Below are positions 37,125 through 47,355 of a stretch of DNA of 64,000 nt, one piece after another. The position numbers and the translations under genes are program-made. Numbering within the stretch: the stretch's first letter is position 1; each line of letters starts with the position of its first letter. This DNA is from Cryphonectria parasitica EP155 (taxonomy: Eukaryota; Ascomycota; Sordariomycetes; Diaporthales; Cryphonectriaceae). The notes below the pieces were generated by a model. That model worked only from the letters and a program-made list of their open reading frames with translations, was not told the DNA's origin and made no database searches. The stretch covers positions 930,001-994,000 of the forward strand of contig NW_024468917.1 in assembly GCF_011745365.1 (NCBI RefSeq). The letters run 5' to 3'.

Positions 37125-37197
37125 ACTGGCCGTGTATGTCTTTGTCTCTCTGGTTGGCTACTTGTATAGCGTCTACGTAATTTCTGCATATTGGAAT

Positions 37198-37893
37198 CTA
37201 ATTTGGGAGCCTTTTTTGCGCCACAATATAATAATGATCTTCCGGCCCACAATCCGCATCTGGCGGCGGTACATGTCTAGCCGTCCGTGTGAACTTGACC
37301 TCGAACCCCAGTCCTGCGAGCATCGCATCCCATCCCTGCCTCGTGAACAAGGTGTAGTAGTTGTCCCTGCTCATGAACCGCTCACGGATCCCTCGAGCAC
37401 ACAGTCCATCAGCATCGTACGTGCCCCCTCGGCCCTCTGGGTCCAGATCCTCCGCGGCCATCGTGCAGATGCAGAGAAGCCCGCCCGGTTTCAACCACCT
37501 GCTCCACTTGGCCATCAGCCCTTCGATCTCCTCCCGGCTGAGCACAAACAGCGACAGGATGTTGAACACGGCGTCGAACGCCACCTCGGCGTCGGGAGGC
37601 TCAAAGGCGCGCATATCTGCGACGTGGAATTTCCCGCTCGGGACTGCCTTTGTGATCAGTGTGATCATGGCCTTGGACACGTCGATGCCTGTGACTTTGT
37701 GTCCGGCTGCTGCGAGGGATAGAGCCACAGGCTTGCCTGTGCCACAGCCCGCATCGAAGACTTGAGAACATGGCGGAAGCAGGGGGATTATGTAGTCCAG
37801 GAAGGCGAGTAAGCCCTGGTTGCTGCTGAACCCCTTTTCGTATTGGAGGGCCAAGTCCACGGATGGATAGAAAGATGTGTCCAGATTCACCAT
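37198..37893 (-). CDS. Class I SAM-dependent methyltransferase
   Basis: An intronless gene of 231 residues. Motif I is VFDAGCGTGKP (about 45-55), followed by the acidic end of strand 2 in VTGIDVSKAM and the later LKPGGLLCICT strand. This is the small-molecule Methyltransf_25/11 type. The acceptor is unknown; in this setting it may be a phenol, carboxylic acid or ring-cleavage product. It ends 74 bp from the 3' end of the hydrolase-like gene, tail to tail. Confidence 0.9.
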   Translation of the reverse strand: MVNLDTSFYPSVDLALQYEKGFSSNQGLLAFLDYIIPLLPPCSQVFDAGCGTGKPVALSLAAAGHKVTGIDVSKAMITLITKAVPSGKFHVADMRAFEPPDAEVAFDAVFNILSLFVLSREEIEGLMAKWSRWLKPGGLLCICTMAAEDLDPEGRGGTYDADGLCARGIRERFMSRDNYYTLFTRQGWDAMLAGLGFEVKFTRTARHVPPPDADCGPEDHYYIVAQKRLPN

Positions 37894-38579
37894 GGCGTGT
37901 GATGCTTGTTAGCCCAAAGCTCACTGCTTGGGACCGACTTTGCAATGTAAATATGTTCAACGAAAGTGGTCTGAGCTGTAAACGACTTCCTGTTCGCTGA
38001 TTCATGCTTTTATTAGTTGCCAAATCGTCAGGGGAAAACCTCCGCAACATCTTTGTGGGGGCTTCCCAAGACAACGCACAGTCTCTACACTTGCATACTC
38101 TCATGATCAAAGACCCACAGCCAAAAAATGCAGTGTAATTGCACCATATTGTCGGAAAATGTTGTACGATTCTAACTATAAGCGTCAAACCCAGGGGGTC
38201 CGGAGATCCGTAACTGCAGCAAGCTAAGTTGTTTCTATTGGGTTTCGCAGGGGTTTGAAGACGCATCGCCTGCTTCCCCGGAGGCATCATCCTACTCATG
38301 TCCCAAAGTAACTTAAAGCACGTCGGGGCGCAATGAGTAGTTTCTCTGCGCGCCGGCGGTGAAGACGTAATTACAGCACTTAGTTGCATTGATACTATTA
38401 TCCCATGACGTACGATGGACCGGCAAAGGTTACAATTTCCAGCAGAGCGTTTTTTTAGGGTTGGATATTTGCACTACATTCTTAATTGCTTTACGTATTA
38501 TACTCGGCTTCTTATTGCCGTATAATATCATAATAATGAAGTCAGCACTTAACAGTTGAACAACCCTCTTGACAACTGA
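37894..38579. other. Upstream region of methyltransferase gene
   Basis: Non-coding. An inverted CGG-N4-CCG pair (38201-38210) lies about 310 bp upstream of the methyltransferase start and is a candidate Zn2Cys6 regulator site. Confidence 0.4.
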
Positions 38580-39269
38580 CTAGTTCACGATGGCCAGCAT
38601 GAACCCGTCCACAATGAAGTCAGAATAGTCCTTGTGACTCGAGGCGGTCTGGATCAGCGTCGCCGTCACCCTCTCGTCCTTGCCCACCTTGACAGCCATC
38701 GCAACCTTCTCCAGATCCTTGCCTTCATCAATCTTCTCCCGCATCTCCCTGACCACATTGTCCACGTAGATACACCCCTTCTTCCGCGTCAGCTTGACAG
38801 CCAGGTCAAAGTACTCCCACTGCTCTTCCCAGTCCGCATCGATAAAGATCATATCAAACACCCGCCCCTCTTCGAGCAGCCTCGGCATGACGTCCAGCGC
38901 CGACCCCAGAATCACTTCCACCTCGCCCCGCGGGATGCCCTTGACGTTCTCGAGGGCCACGTCCCTGTGCTTCGGGTCGAGTTCGATGCTGGTCACCTTG
39001 CATCCAGCTTGCTCGGCCAGCCACAGCGTGCTGTAGCCCCCGAGCGTCCCGATCTCGAGCACTGTTTTGGCCCCGATCAGCTGCGCCTGGATCGCGAGGT
39101 ACTGGCCCTGCAGAGGCGAGATGTTGATCGCGGGCATCCCCGCCGCGCTGGTGTTGCGGATGGCATCGTCGCGCCGCTGATTGGGGCGGATGAGGCTCTG
39201 CACGGCCACGTCGTCGATGGTTCGGGTTGCCGTGAGCACGGAGACGTTGTTATCTGTAGTCTCGGCCAT
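38580..39269 (-). CDS. Metal-dependent catechol/caffeoyl-CoA-type O-methyltransferase
   Basis: An intronless gene; the start at 39269 gives 229 residues, the family length. An in-frame ATG at 39440 would add 57 residues that do not look like this family. Motifs: VLEIGTLGGYSTLWLA (SAM binding), VTSIELDPKH (strand 2 acid), MIFIDADW (metal-ligand Asp) and CIYVDNVV (second metal-binding Asp-Asn). The family O-methylates vicinal diols such as catechols using Mg2+, so it could cap or detoxify catechols produced by the neighbouring enzymes. It is transcribed in the same direction as the preceding methyltransferase gene. Confidence 0.9.
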   Translation of the reverse strand: MAETTDNNVSVLTATRTIDDVAVQSLIRPNQRRDDAIRNTSAAGMPAINISPLQGQYLAIQAQLIGAKTVLEIGTLGGYSTLWLAEQAGCKVTSIELDPKHRDVALENVKGIPRGEVEVILGSALDVMPRLLEEGRVFDMIFIDADWEEQWEYFDLAVKLTRKKGCIYVDNVVREMREKIDEGKDLEKVAMAVKVGKDERVTATLIQTASSHKDYSDFIVDGFMLAIVN

Positions 39270-40262
39270 GGTGACTTGAGTTCCTTTCGCTTGTGTGAGA
39301 ATGGTAATGTGAAAATGGTATAGAAGTGTTTGATGGAGAAGGTGAATTAGGCGAAGATGAAAAGTGCCTTTGCTAAAAGACACAGGCCAGCACTCTCTCT
39401 GGGAGATGAGGATAAAGGAACTTGCTGGACAGAGACGCACGACATGTGTAAAGTTTATATATTCATACGCACTCTCTCGCTCCCCAAAGTGACAAATCTT
39501 TCAACGTTATAATCATCAGGCTGATCTTCTATAGCGCAGAGACGCGGCATGTATTGGCCCGTATTATCACCGAGACCCGAGGCGTGAGGGGGAGCAAATC
39601 TGCCCCGGACGAGTCAACTGTGATGATGACCGAGGGACGACCGGAGCTCGGAGTCCCATTCTTCAAAGAGACAACAAGTGCTTGCAAGGTGATGGCCACC
39701 TTGATTGGTCGTTCGTAACTCCGTCGCGACTAGCTCACTGGTGATTCTGCAACTTGTGCTGATCAACTCTGAGTAAGCTTTGACATGCAGGCAGGCAGGG
39801 TAAATCCGAGTGGCAGTTGTTTTGAAGAGGCTCACACACTATGGTACTCTATGGGGCTATGGGGTTGAGGGTGTGGTGCGGTGCCCGACCCTGACGGTCG
39901 ACTCGGTCGGAGCGGCCAGGTTTTGCATCCTTCAGGTTCTTATAGCCGACGTCGCGAGCCTTACAGATAGCAGGTGCATCAGAGTGTCAGGAAGGGAATG
40001 AATGGGCACATCACAGTCCAATTACCTACTGACTCTATGTTTCTGGACGTAATCGACTGTGAAGAAACTGAAAGACCTCGCCTACTCATTTGTTGCAAAA
40101 TTCCCGTTTGTAAAGCCCTATTGGACGCCAATATATTATTGTACATCAACAGAAAAGCGCTTGTAAATGTGAAGGGAGACCTCGAACAGTGCAAGGAATG
40201 ACAATTTCAGTAAAAGAGCTCCAAAAGCTTACGACGCCAAAAAGAACCATGGAGAGCTCAGA
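39270..40262. other. Intergenic, COMT promoter and regulator 3' region
   Basis: About 1 kb without coding signal. CGG triplets near 39641 are present but not in a clear palindrome. Confidence 0.4.
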
Positions 40263-42867
40263 TCACCTCGTCGGTTCAAATGGCATGGCATAGCCATCCC
40301 AAAGAATCCCAAACATGAGATCGTTCCCTGGCAGGAAATCAGACATTGACATTGCGCTTAAAGAATCCCTTCCGCTCCATCCTTCAGGCTCGCCTGTGGT
40401 AAACTCGTCAAAGTCAAAGTCTGGCGTCGGGATTTGAGCAGCAGCGTCCACGCCTGTTGCCGCCTCATGACTTTGCGCCCGACTCTGGCGATCCATGTGA
40501 GGGAGAAATTGTAATGCTCCTCCTTCGCCTCTGTGTTCTCTCCTTGCATCCGACGATGCATCGAAGGATAAGATCTGCTCGACGTAGGGAGCCCGCGACC
40601 TTGTGCTTTCTTGCCGCATTTGTCGCCTGTAGTTGTCTATTGCATCAGAAAATGCCGAGAGAATTTTGTGGTACTGGTCAGCTTGTGGGCTTAGACGACC
40701 TATATGGGACAAGACGTTTCGTGAACTGTGAAATGCGTCTCGGGCATCCGTGTCTGAGTCGTCGGCAAGAAGAGCGAAACCCAGGACGAGACCAGCCGCA
40801 AAGACCCATGCTATCATATGTTAGCATGATACATTCCTTGAGCCTAAAAAGGGCTGTTCTCGGAGTTTCTCAAGAGAGAGAGAGAGAGAAACCATAAGTT
40901 GCGATAGGGATACGATGGAGCGGCTGCAGACCTTTGATAATGCACATATTACCCAGAAAGACGCCAGCGTCGATTGCCTCTTGACACATCTGAGCCATGA
41001 GAGTCGCAGCCCCGATACAAGCACGAGAGAGCTCGATTACAGTCTCTGTTGAGCTGATGGGCGGCTCGCTAGTATCATGCTGTCGTCTCTTTCTAAAATG
41101 AGAGGAATTCCCGCGCAGTCGCGGCATGATGTGTTGTATAAGGAATTGCCTCGATGCACAGATGATTCCAAAATAGTAGGAACCTGCTGTGTGGATGTTG
41201 GCAATCATCTTCTCTCGGTAGCTCGAGTAGTCCTCCTGCCTAGGGTCGTGAGCCTTCCCTGGGCGCTGGCGGAGTGCGACAGGGAGCATCTGACTCCATT
41301 CGCGAAGGAGTTGCAAGTAGTGCTCGGCCGAGGAGGGTTTGAGGTTACCCTCGTCGGCGAACTCACCAATCACCGTCTCGAGTATCGAACAAGACTCATA
41401 CGTTGCTCTGAGGGCTAAAGATCGATGACTGGCGACCTGTAGATTCTGGTCGACGTCCCCAGAAGTGATGTCGGCGGTTTGCAACGAGGGAGCGCTGCTT
41501 CTTCGCCCCAGAATTGAGGAGCAGATAATATCGAATACTCTGACGCTTTTCGCCACTCTCAGTCTGCGGGTACTGAATGTCAGCCCTGCGTCCACCCTGC
41601 TTGATGATATCTGTATGACCTTAACTAACCTTGTGCTTTGTTCTTCTTTTGACATGTGCTTGTGTTGTGTTGCAGCATGAAGTCCAAGGATATCGGCAGA
41701 TTTAGAGGCCACTCCCAGATACATAAAGGCGGAATTGCGACGACATGCACCGCACATATAAAATGCCAGCAGGATAAAAGCCCTGACCAGGTTCACGGTT
41801 GGGTTCTCGAGCATTTTCTCAAAAGCCATCTGCCTACCAGCGGCAAAATATATCGAGGCGCGCACAAGCTCGTCTCGAGAGTTCCCCCTGACCTGGCACC
41901 CGATGGCTATGATGATGTATAACGAGGCGAGAGCTGCCCGGTCCACTAAACCTTTAGGCCTTGAAGTCTCAGTGTTGGCCTCGCGTACTGATAATTTCAC
42001 GAGGCCGGCCAGCTCGTCTTGCGTGTAAAGATCTAGAAATCCACTTGACTGGGATATGCTTAGCTCGAGAAAAAAGAAGCATTGTAGATGTAAGACTTAC
42101 TGCTTCCAAAAAGCAACGCACTAGATCATTCTTTTCAACTTCGCCCAAGTCATCGCGAAAATCCTCGCCACTCGCCTCAGGGCCGGCCAACTCAAACCAA
42201 CTATGGCTGTGTTGGCCATCGGTAAAGCCAGAAGGTCCGACATAGAGTTTCAGTGTCTTTTGTAAGAAGCGCAAGAATGAGAGTGCCGCGGTATTTCCAA
42301 CGAAAACTAACAGCCACTCATGGTCAGCAATAAAATCTACAGAGACTTAAGCAGATGGCAATCGACGAAGCATTGAGGCGATGCAAAGATGCCAAGTCCA
42401 AACGACCACGCGCACATACAAACACACCTACCTTTGGCACCACTTGAACTCGACAACATCAGAGGCCTCTGCTGTGCGGATCTTTCGACCGAGTTTCTAG
42501 GGTCTGGCCCGTCATCCGTCTCACTATCCGCATCTTCCGTCGCCCCCTGGGTTTGCGGTTGCTGCGATATCTCAGACCCACTGCTATACCCAGGCCCACG
42601 CGGCGGCTGCTGTATGGGATCATTGGCGTCTGTCGACACATTCTCGTTCACGACAGCAACTGCAGGTGGCTGAGGAATGACGGAGTGGGAATATCGACTT
42701 CTCTTGCCCCTTGCCGTTGGCGTGTAAGTGCATGTGTCCTGGGTCCCCTTCTTCAGGCACAGTCGACATGGCTGATTGGCGTCACATCTCTTCTTGGAAG
42801 CCTTACAGGCATCACAGGCCTTCACCGAGCGCTGCCGGTCTTGTGGTCTGACCTTTGGACGTGGCAT
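40263..42867 (-). CDS. Zn2Cys6 transcription factor, probable cluster regulator
   Basis: Exons 42867-42432, 42306-42101, 42048-41630, 41563-40932 and 40810-40263 give 746 residues. The binuclear zinc cluster uses Cys18, 21, 28, 34, 37 and 46 (CDACKASKKRC, then CRLC), followed by a basic stretch (RGKRSRY). A Gln/Ser/Pro-rich linker leads to the middle homology domain (GNTAALSFL near 150, FILLAFYMCGACRRNSAFMYLG, and the LRVAKSVRVFDIICSSILGR segment typical of fungal C6 regulators). The C-terminus is acidic with DFDFDEF, a possible activation patch. The introns carry GTAGGT, GTAAGT, GTTAGT and GTCTGC donors. The gene sits inside the cluster and is divergent from the FAD monooxygenase gene, which suggests that it controls the cluster; this is inference. 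Confidence 0.92.
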
Positions 42868-43630
42868 GACAGACTGAGTGGCTGGCTGGAAGCCTGTACG
42901 GACTGTGTCGCAGGGGAACGCACTGCGGGAGGGCGGGTACGGAGGCAGAGCCGGGAATCCACTTGCGGACAGAGAAAGGCGGAGCCACAGTCCTGGATCA
43001 GACTCCCGAATGCAGCGTCTCGTTCGATATAATTGGAAGGACGGCGTGCTATGGCTCTTTTCAAAGGCGGATAGTATCGCGAAGCAGTCCCGGAACTCGG
43101 CGGGAAGATGAGCCAGCAGCAAAGGGAGTATTATCCGCAAGGAGGGGAGCAGAGATAAGCACGCTCATTGCCGACACTAACATGATATCGGGCGGTTACT
43201 ATGCCAAGATAATATTGATAGTACTGTACTAGTTACTACGGTATCAATGACGTACCGTCTGTGTTCAAGCATAGGTGCTTTAGCCGCTGCCCCTGCGTGA
43301 TAGGCAAAGCCTTGGACCATTTTCCAGAGCGGTTAAATCACTTTGCGATCATGTTTATGGTGGGCACATCCGCAAGATACGAATGCTGCCTGTAGGCCTG
43401 TGTTCCGATCTGGCTGAACCGTGGCGCAAACTACTTTGTTCAAAGGGGAGACGAGATCATAGCTCTCCGTTCGATTCTAAAGCATGGAGTAAAAGCACAG
43501 GAACCGTCAAAGCCAGCATGCCACGATATTAATAAGTATTGTGTTTCTGCCAACACACAACTTACTGAGACCAACAAGTCCTGCTAGCCACTTTTCTAAA
43601 CTTTTTTTTCTTTTCTTTCCAATAGTCAAC
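42868..43630. promoter_or_regulatory. Divergent promoter, regulator / FAD monooxygenase
   Basis: A 763-bp region between a C6 regulator and the FAD monooxygenase. Divergent pairing of an aromatic hydroxylase and its regulator is common. An in-frame ATG for the regulator also exists further upstream at 43140, but the zinc cluster would then start near residue 109, so 42867 is preferred. Confidence 0.45.
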
Positions 43631-45531
43631 ATGGGCTCTCACTCTGATTCAAATAACTCCTGGCGAAGACTCGATGTGGGCGTCGTGGGTGGCGGAATTG
43701 GTGGTATGGCAGTGGCCATTGCCCTCCGCAGAGCTGGACATCTCGTCACGATTTATGAGCGCAATGACTTTGTAGGCGAGGTTGGAGCGTCAGTATCTTG
43801 GTAAGTTCTGGAATTGCAGTTTTCTCTTTATTTATTTTTATTACTATTATTTCGAGTGCCATTGCTCTGATCTTAACATTACGACTTTGGCGCCTTCGGG
43901 TTGCTGAAATCAACCACAACCCTCCCATCTTTCTAAGTCTTTTACCCTAAGACATCTTGAGTTTGTCGTCTTCTTACACAGAAATTTACGATTATTCTGA
44001 CCGTGTGATAGTGCCGCCAATGGTTCCCGCTGGTTGCACGAGTGGAACATCGACGTCGAGAAAGGCGATCCTGTCATTCTCAAGAGTCTCATCAACAGAG
44101 ACTGGAAGACTGGGGAACCTCTGAGTGTCTATAGTCTTGACGATTACAAGAGAAGATGGGGGTTCGAGTATTATATGTTTCACCGCCAATACATGCACGC
44201 AATGTTGAAAGATACAGCGTTGCAAGAGGACGGCGAGGGAGAGCCCGTGAGACTCTGCGTCAACCACAAGGCAAGTAGACACTCGTAAAAACAACCAGTG
44301 TCCGTAAACTTATTGACCGACCTAATAGTGTGAAAACATTGACCTCGAGGCTGGCACCATCACCTTTTTCAACGGCCACACAGCGCAGCATGACCTCATC
44401 ATAGGCGCCGACGGTATCGGCTCCGTGGTTCGCAAGCTCATCGGTCTCACGCCTGAGAAGAAACCCGCAGACTCTTCCTGCCTGCACGCCAACGTGCGAA
44501 GGGAAGATGTCAAGCGCCTGGGCCTTGTCGACTACTCTGCGGACGCGGCTCTTGAGTACTGGGGTGGCCAGGAGGGCAAGTGGGACAAGATCGTGCTGAG
44601 CCCGTGCAACGGCGGCGACCTGCTGTCATACTACTGCTTCTTCCCACGCGAGGTTGGCGACTACACCAGCCAGAGCTGGGGCGGTGAGGACCGCCCTGTT
44701 GAAGAGCTCCTGGCTCCTTATCCGGAACTGGACAAGCAGGTGAAAGATCATCTTGCTATTGGTATCGAAATCCAGCCCTGGCGATTATGGGTTCAGTCAG
44801 TCTACAATCACTCCGAGATTCCTGATTCGCGCATATTTGAACTCTGACGATTTGCATGCAGTCAACCATACCCATACATCATCAACCGCACGACGTGTCT
44901 GCTGGGCGATGCAGGCCATCCGGTAAGCATGCTTCGCTGTCCCGCTGCTGTGGCTCCGCGAATTCCGACTGACCTTGTCTGTATCTAGATGTTCCCTCAC
45001 CAGAGCCAAGGTGCCTGTATGGCCATCGAGGACGCTGCCGCCCTTGGAATATTGTTCAGCAAGCCTTACTTTGGCGGAAATGTTGTTGAGACGCTCAAGG
45101 TCTACCAAGAAGTGCGGTTGCCACGAGCCACCAAGGTTCAAGCCGCAGCAGCAAAGGCTGCCTACAATATCAACGAACGGATCGGTAAGCCACAGATCTG
45201 TGTTTGGCTTCTTTTGGGTTTGCAGTGATTCTCACCAAGTACACATCTCAGGTTTCTCAAGCAATACCAATTTCAAGGGCTACAAGGTCGAAGACGAGAC
45301 GAAGAAGCTGACGATTGAAGAGATGAATGCGTATGTGCAATTCTGAAGCCCCCAATCTTTGACGCACGTTTCGCTGTGAAGAGATCCGCTGACTTTGACT
45401 TCAGATATGACATGTACAAGGATATTGAGGAGGGTCTGGCGAGGCAAAGGAATACACCCTTCACAGACAAATTTATTAAGGGGCTCCCAGTGGGTTTGCA
45501 GATGTCCAACGGTGTGACAGTCGGAAGCTAG
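43631..45531 (+). CDS. FAD-dependent aromatic monooxygenase, salicylate hydroxylase type
   Basis: A group A flavoprotein hydroxylase; salicylate to catechol is the best-known reaction of the family in fungi, but related members act on 3-hydroxybenzoate, resorcinol or polyketide phenols. Exons 43631-43800, 44012-44270, 44329-44795, 44862-44922, 44989-45184, 45252-45330 and 45405-45531 give 452 residues. FAD motifs are GVVGGGIGG (17-25), the IIGADGIGSVVR DG motif, and LLGDAGHP with FPHQSQGACMAIEDA. The intron at 44271-44328 begins with GC (GCAAGT), and only that choice avoids a stop and joins VNHK to CENIDL. The donor at 44796 (GTCAGT) lies 5 nt after an unused GT. No signal peptide is present. 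Substrate is inferred from context. Confidence 0.92.
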
Positions 45532-46270
45532 GTTTTCGCTCCGGGTTGTAGTACCATTCGAACAACTTTTTAAAACATACAAAGAATAGGGGAAGAATAA
45601 TCACGTTTAAGATGAATATTTTCTGAAATGAAAAAAGAATAGTCTGGTATCAACAGTTGTTTCCTGAGCAGTGTCCTGGCCCTATTATCATGCAGTGTCG
45701 TAGTTGCTCGTTCCAAGCGACTGTACTTCCTGATCGAACTTGAGGCTGGCTGATGTGAAAATCAATGCATCAATAACATGAATTCACACCTGGCCCAATG
45801 CAACATGATCTCTTCTTTGTGTGAATAATTGTCAGAGAGAATTAACTGAGATTCAAGGCGAAGACATTCAGTAGAGGGGGCCGCAATATATCGAACCCTT
45901 TTCGGCCTCTTCCTCGTCAGGTGACCACTTAACAGAGACGCGCACTACGGAAATTGCATGATACTCAGTAGAAAATTCAGGTATCATGTTGTCATCAATA
46001 GTTCTAAGGTCCAGGATTTCAAATCGTTGTTGACTTTGGTGAATCCCGCTGCGGACTTCAAAGGCTGGCGGAATTCCACAACCCCCACTGTGGAATTCCA
46101 CAAACGTCTCGAGCACTTATATAGCTCGTTCTTACTTCAAGCATATCCAAAACACACTCATAATGTTCATCCTTTTTCAGTTGAGCCATATTTAGATACC
46201 GAAAGTTGTGTTTGTACCAGGCATAACTATCAAAAATTTGTCGAAAACTGGTCGCAAGACAACCGTTAGC
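45532..46270. other. Upstream region of NmrA-like gene
   Basis: Contains the promoter of the NmrA-like gene. The minus strand holds a coding-like frame (45868-46116) that is listed separately. Confidence 0.4.
45868..46116 (-). CDS. Possible small gene or gene relic
   Basis: An 82-codon frame on the minus strand has natural composition (FEVRSGIHQSQQRFEILDL, then ISVVRVSVKWSPDEEEAEK) and ends GPLY. An ATG in another frame at about 46191 (MAQLKKDEHYE) could be joined through a GTGTGT donor and the CCACAG acceptor to give about 83 residues, but this is not compelling. No known family. It may be a relic. Confidence 0.3.
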   Translation of the reverse strand: MLETFVEFHSGGCGIPPAFEVRSGIHQSQQRFEILDLRTIDDNMIPEFSTEYHAISVVRVSVKWSPDEEEAEKGSIYCGPLY

Positions 46271-47355
46271 ATGGCCGTGATCCACAAAGTCGCCATATTC
46301 GGTGTAAGTGCTTTGACTACTTCCCTTCCAGGACCACAACTAACAATCCAATAGGCCTCGGGCAACTTCGGTGCTCCCATCACCGCGGCGCTCCTCAAGG
46401 CCAACTTCGACATAACTATCATCTCGCGCACCGAGTCCCCTTCTACCTCCCCACCAAACACATCCGTGCTGAAGATCGCATACACCCTCGAGGGCCTCAC
46501 AGCAGCCCTGCAGGGCCAAGACGCTGTGGTCAACGTCATAGGCCCCGGCGGCAAGGACGTGCAAGACACCATCACCGATGCCGCGGAGGCTGCGGGCGTG
46601 AAGCGACTGATTGTCAATGACTTTGGCTGGGGGGCGAATATCCGAGGCTTACCTGAGTTTCGAGAGGTTCATGACATGCGTATGGCTTCCTGGGAGCATG
46701 CGATGCAGATGAGCGCGCAGAACGGATCTTTTACGTGGACGGGGATCAGTATTGGAAATCCTATAGATTGGGTGAGTGGATTATTAACAGCCGAATAACA
46801 GCTATCTTGATTCTCTCCCATTGGCCCCTTCCTTCCTTTCTCTCTCAGTCATGAACGTATACTAAGATACTCCTTGTCCTTCCTAAGGCCATGGCAAAAT
46901 TCCCTACGATGGGGTTTGACATGAAGAATTCGTCGGCAACCATCTACGACCAGGGCGAGGAGCGCTTCACTGGCACAACGCTGCAGGGCATCGGGCAGAG
47001 CGTCGTGGGCGTTCTGCAGCACCCCGATGAGACAGCCAACAGATTCGTCAAGGTCATGTCCGTCATGACCTGCCAGAACGAGCTCCTGCGGGCCCTGGAG
47101 GCAGCTACGGACAAGAAATGGGCTGTTGAGCAGTCCACGACCAGCGCGCTGATGGAGCGGGGCCGTGCGAAGCACCGGGATGGAGACCGCGGGTGGGTGC
47201 TGGATCTGGTTGTCGCGCAGCTTCTTGATGAGGGCCAGGCGCGCTGCGTCGTGGCACCTTCGAGGGAAGAGGCAGACTCGGATTTGCTGGGGGTGGAAGC
47301 CGAGAGCGTGGAGCAGGTGGTGTTGAAGGCTCTTGAACTGCGCGATGTAGTCTGA
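46271..47355 (+). CDS. NmrA-like NAD(P)-binding protein (isoflavone reductase type)
   Basis: Exons 46271-46303, 46355-46771 and 46888-47355 give 305 residues. The first exon has only 11 codons and the splice creates the cofactor motif: VAIFG joins ASGNFGAP (G-x-x-G-x-x-G). Further features are DAVVNVIGPGG, the KRLIVNDFGWGAN segment and a C-terminal substrate-binding half. The family includes atypical SDR reductases of phenylpropanoids and NADP-sensing regulators such as NmrA. No Tyr-x3-Lys is obvious, so catalysis is not assured. It lies at the right end of the probable cluster, in the same direction as the FAD monooxygenase. Confidence 0.88.

Noticed and set aside
39270..39440. Upstream in-frame ATG for the catechol-type methyltransferase
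   Set aside because: The added 57 residues are Leu/His/Phe-rich leader-like translation and the family normally begins near the chosen start.
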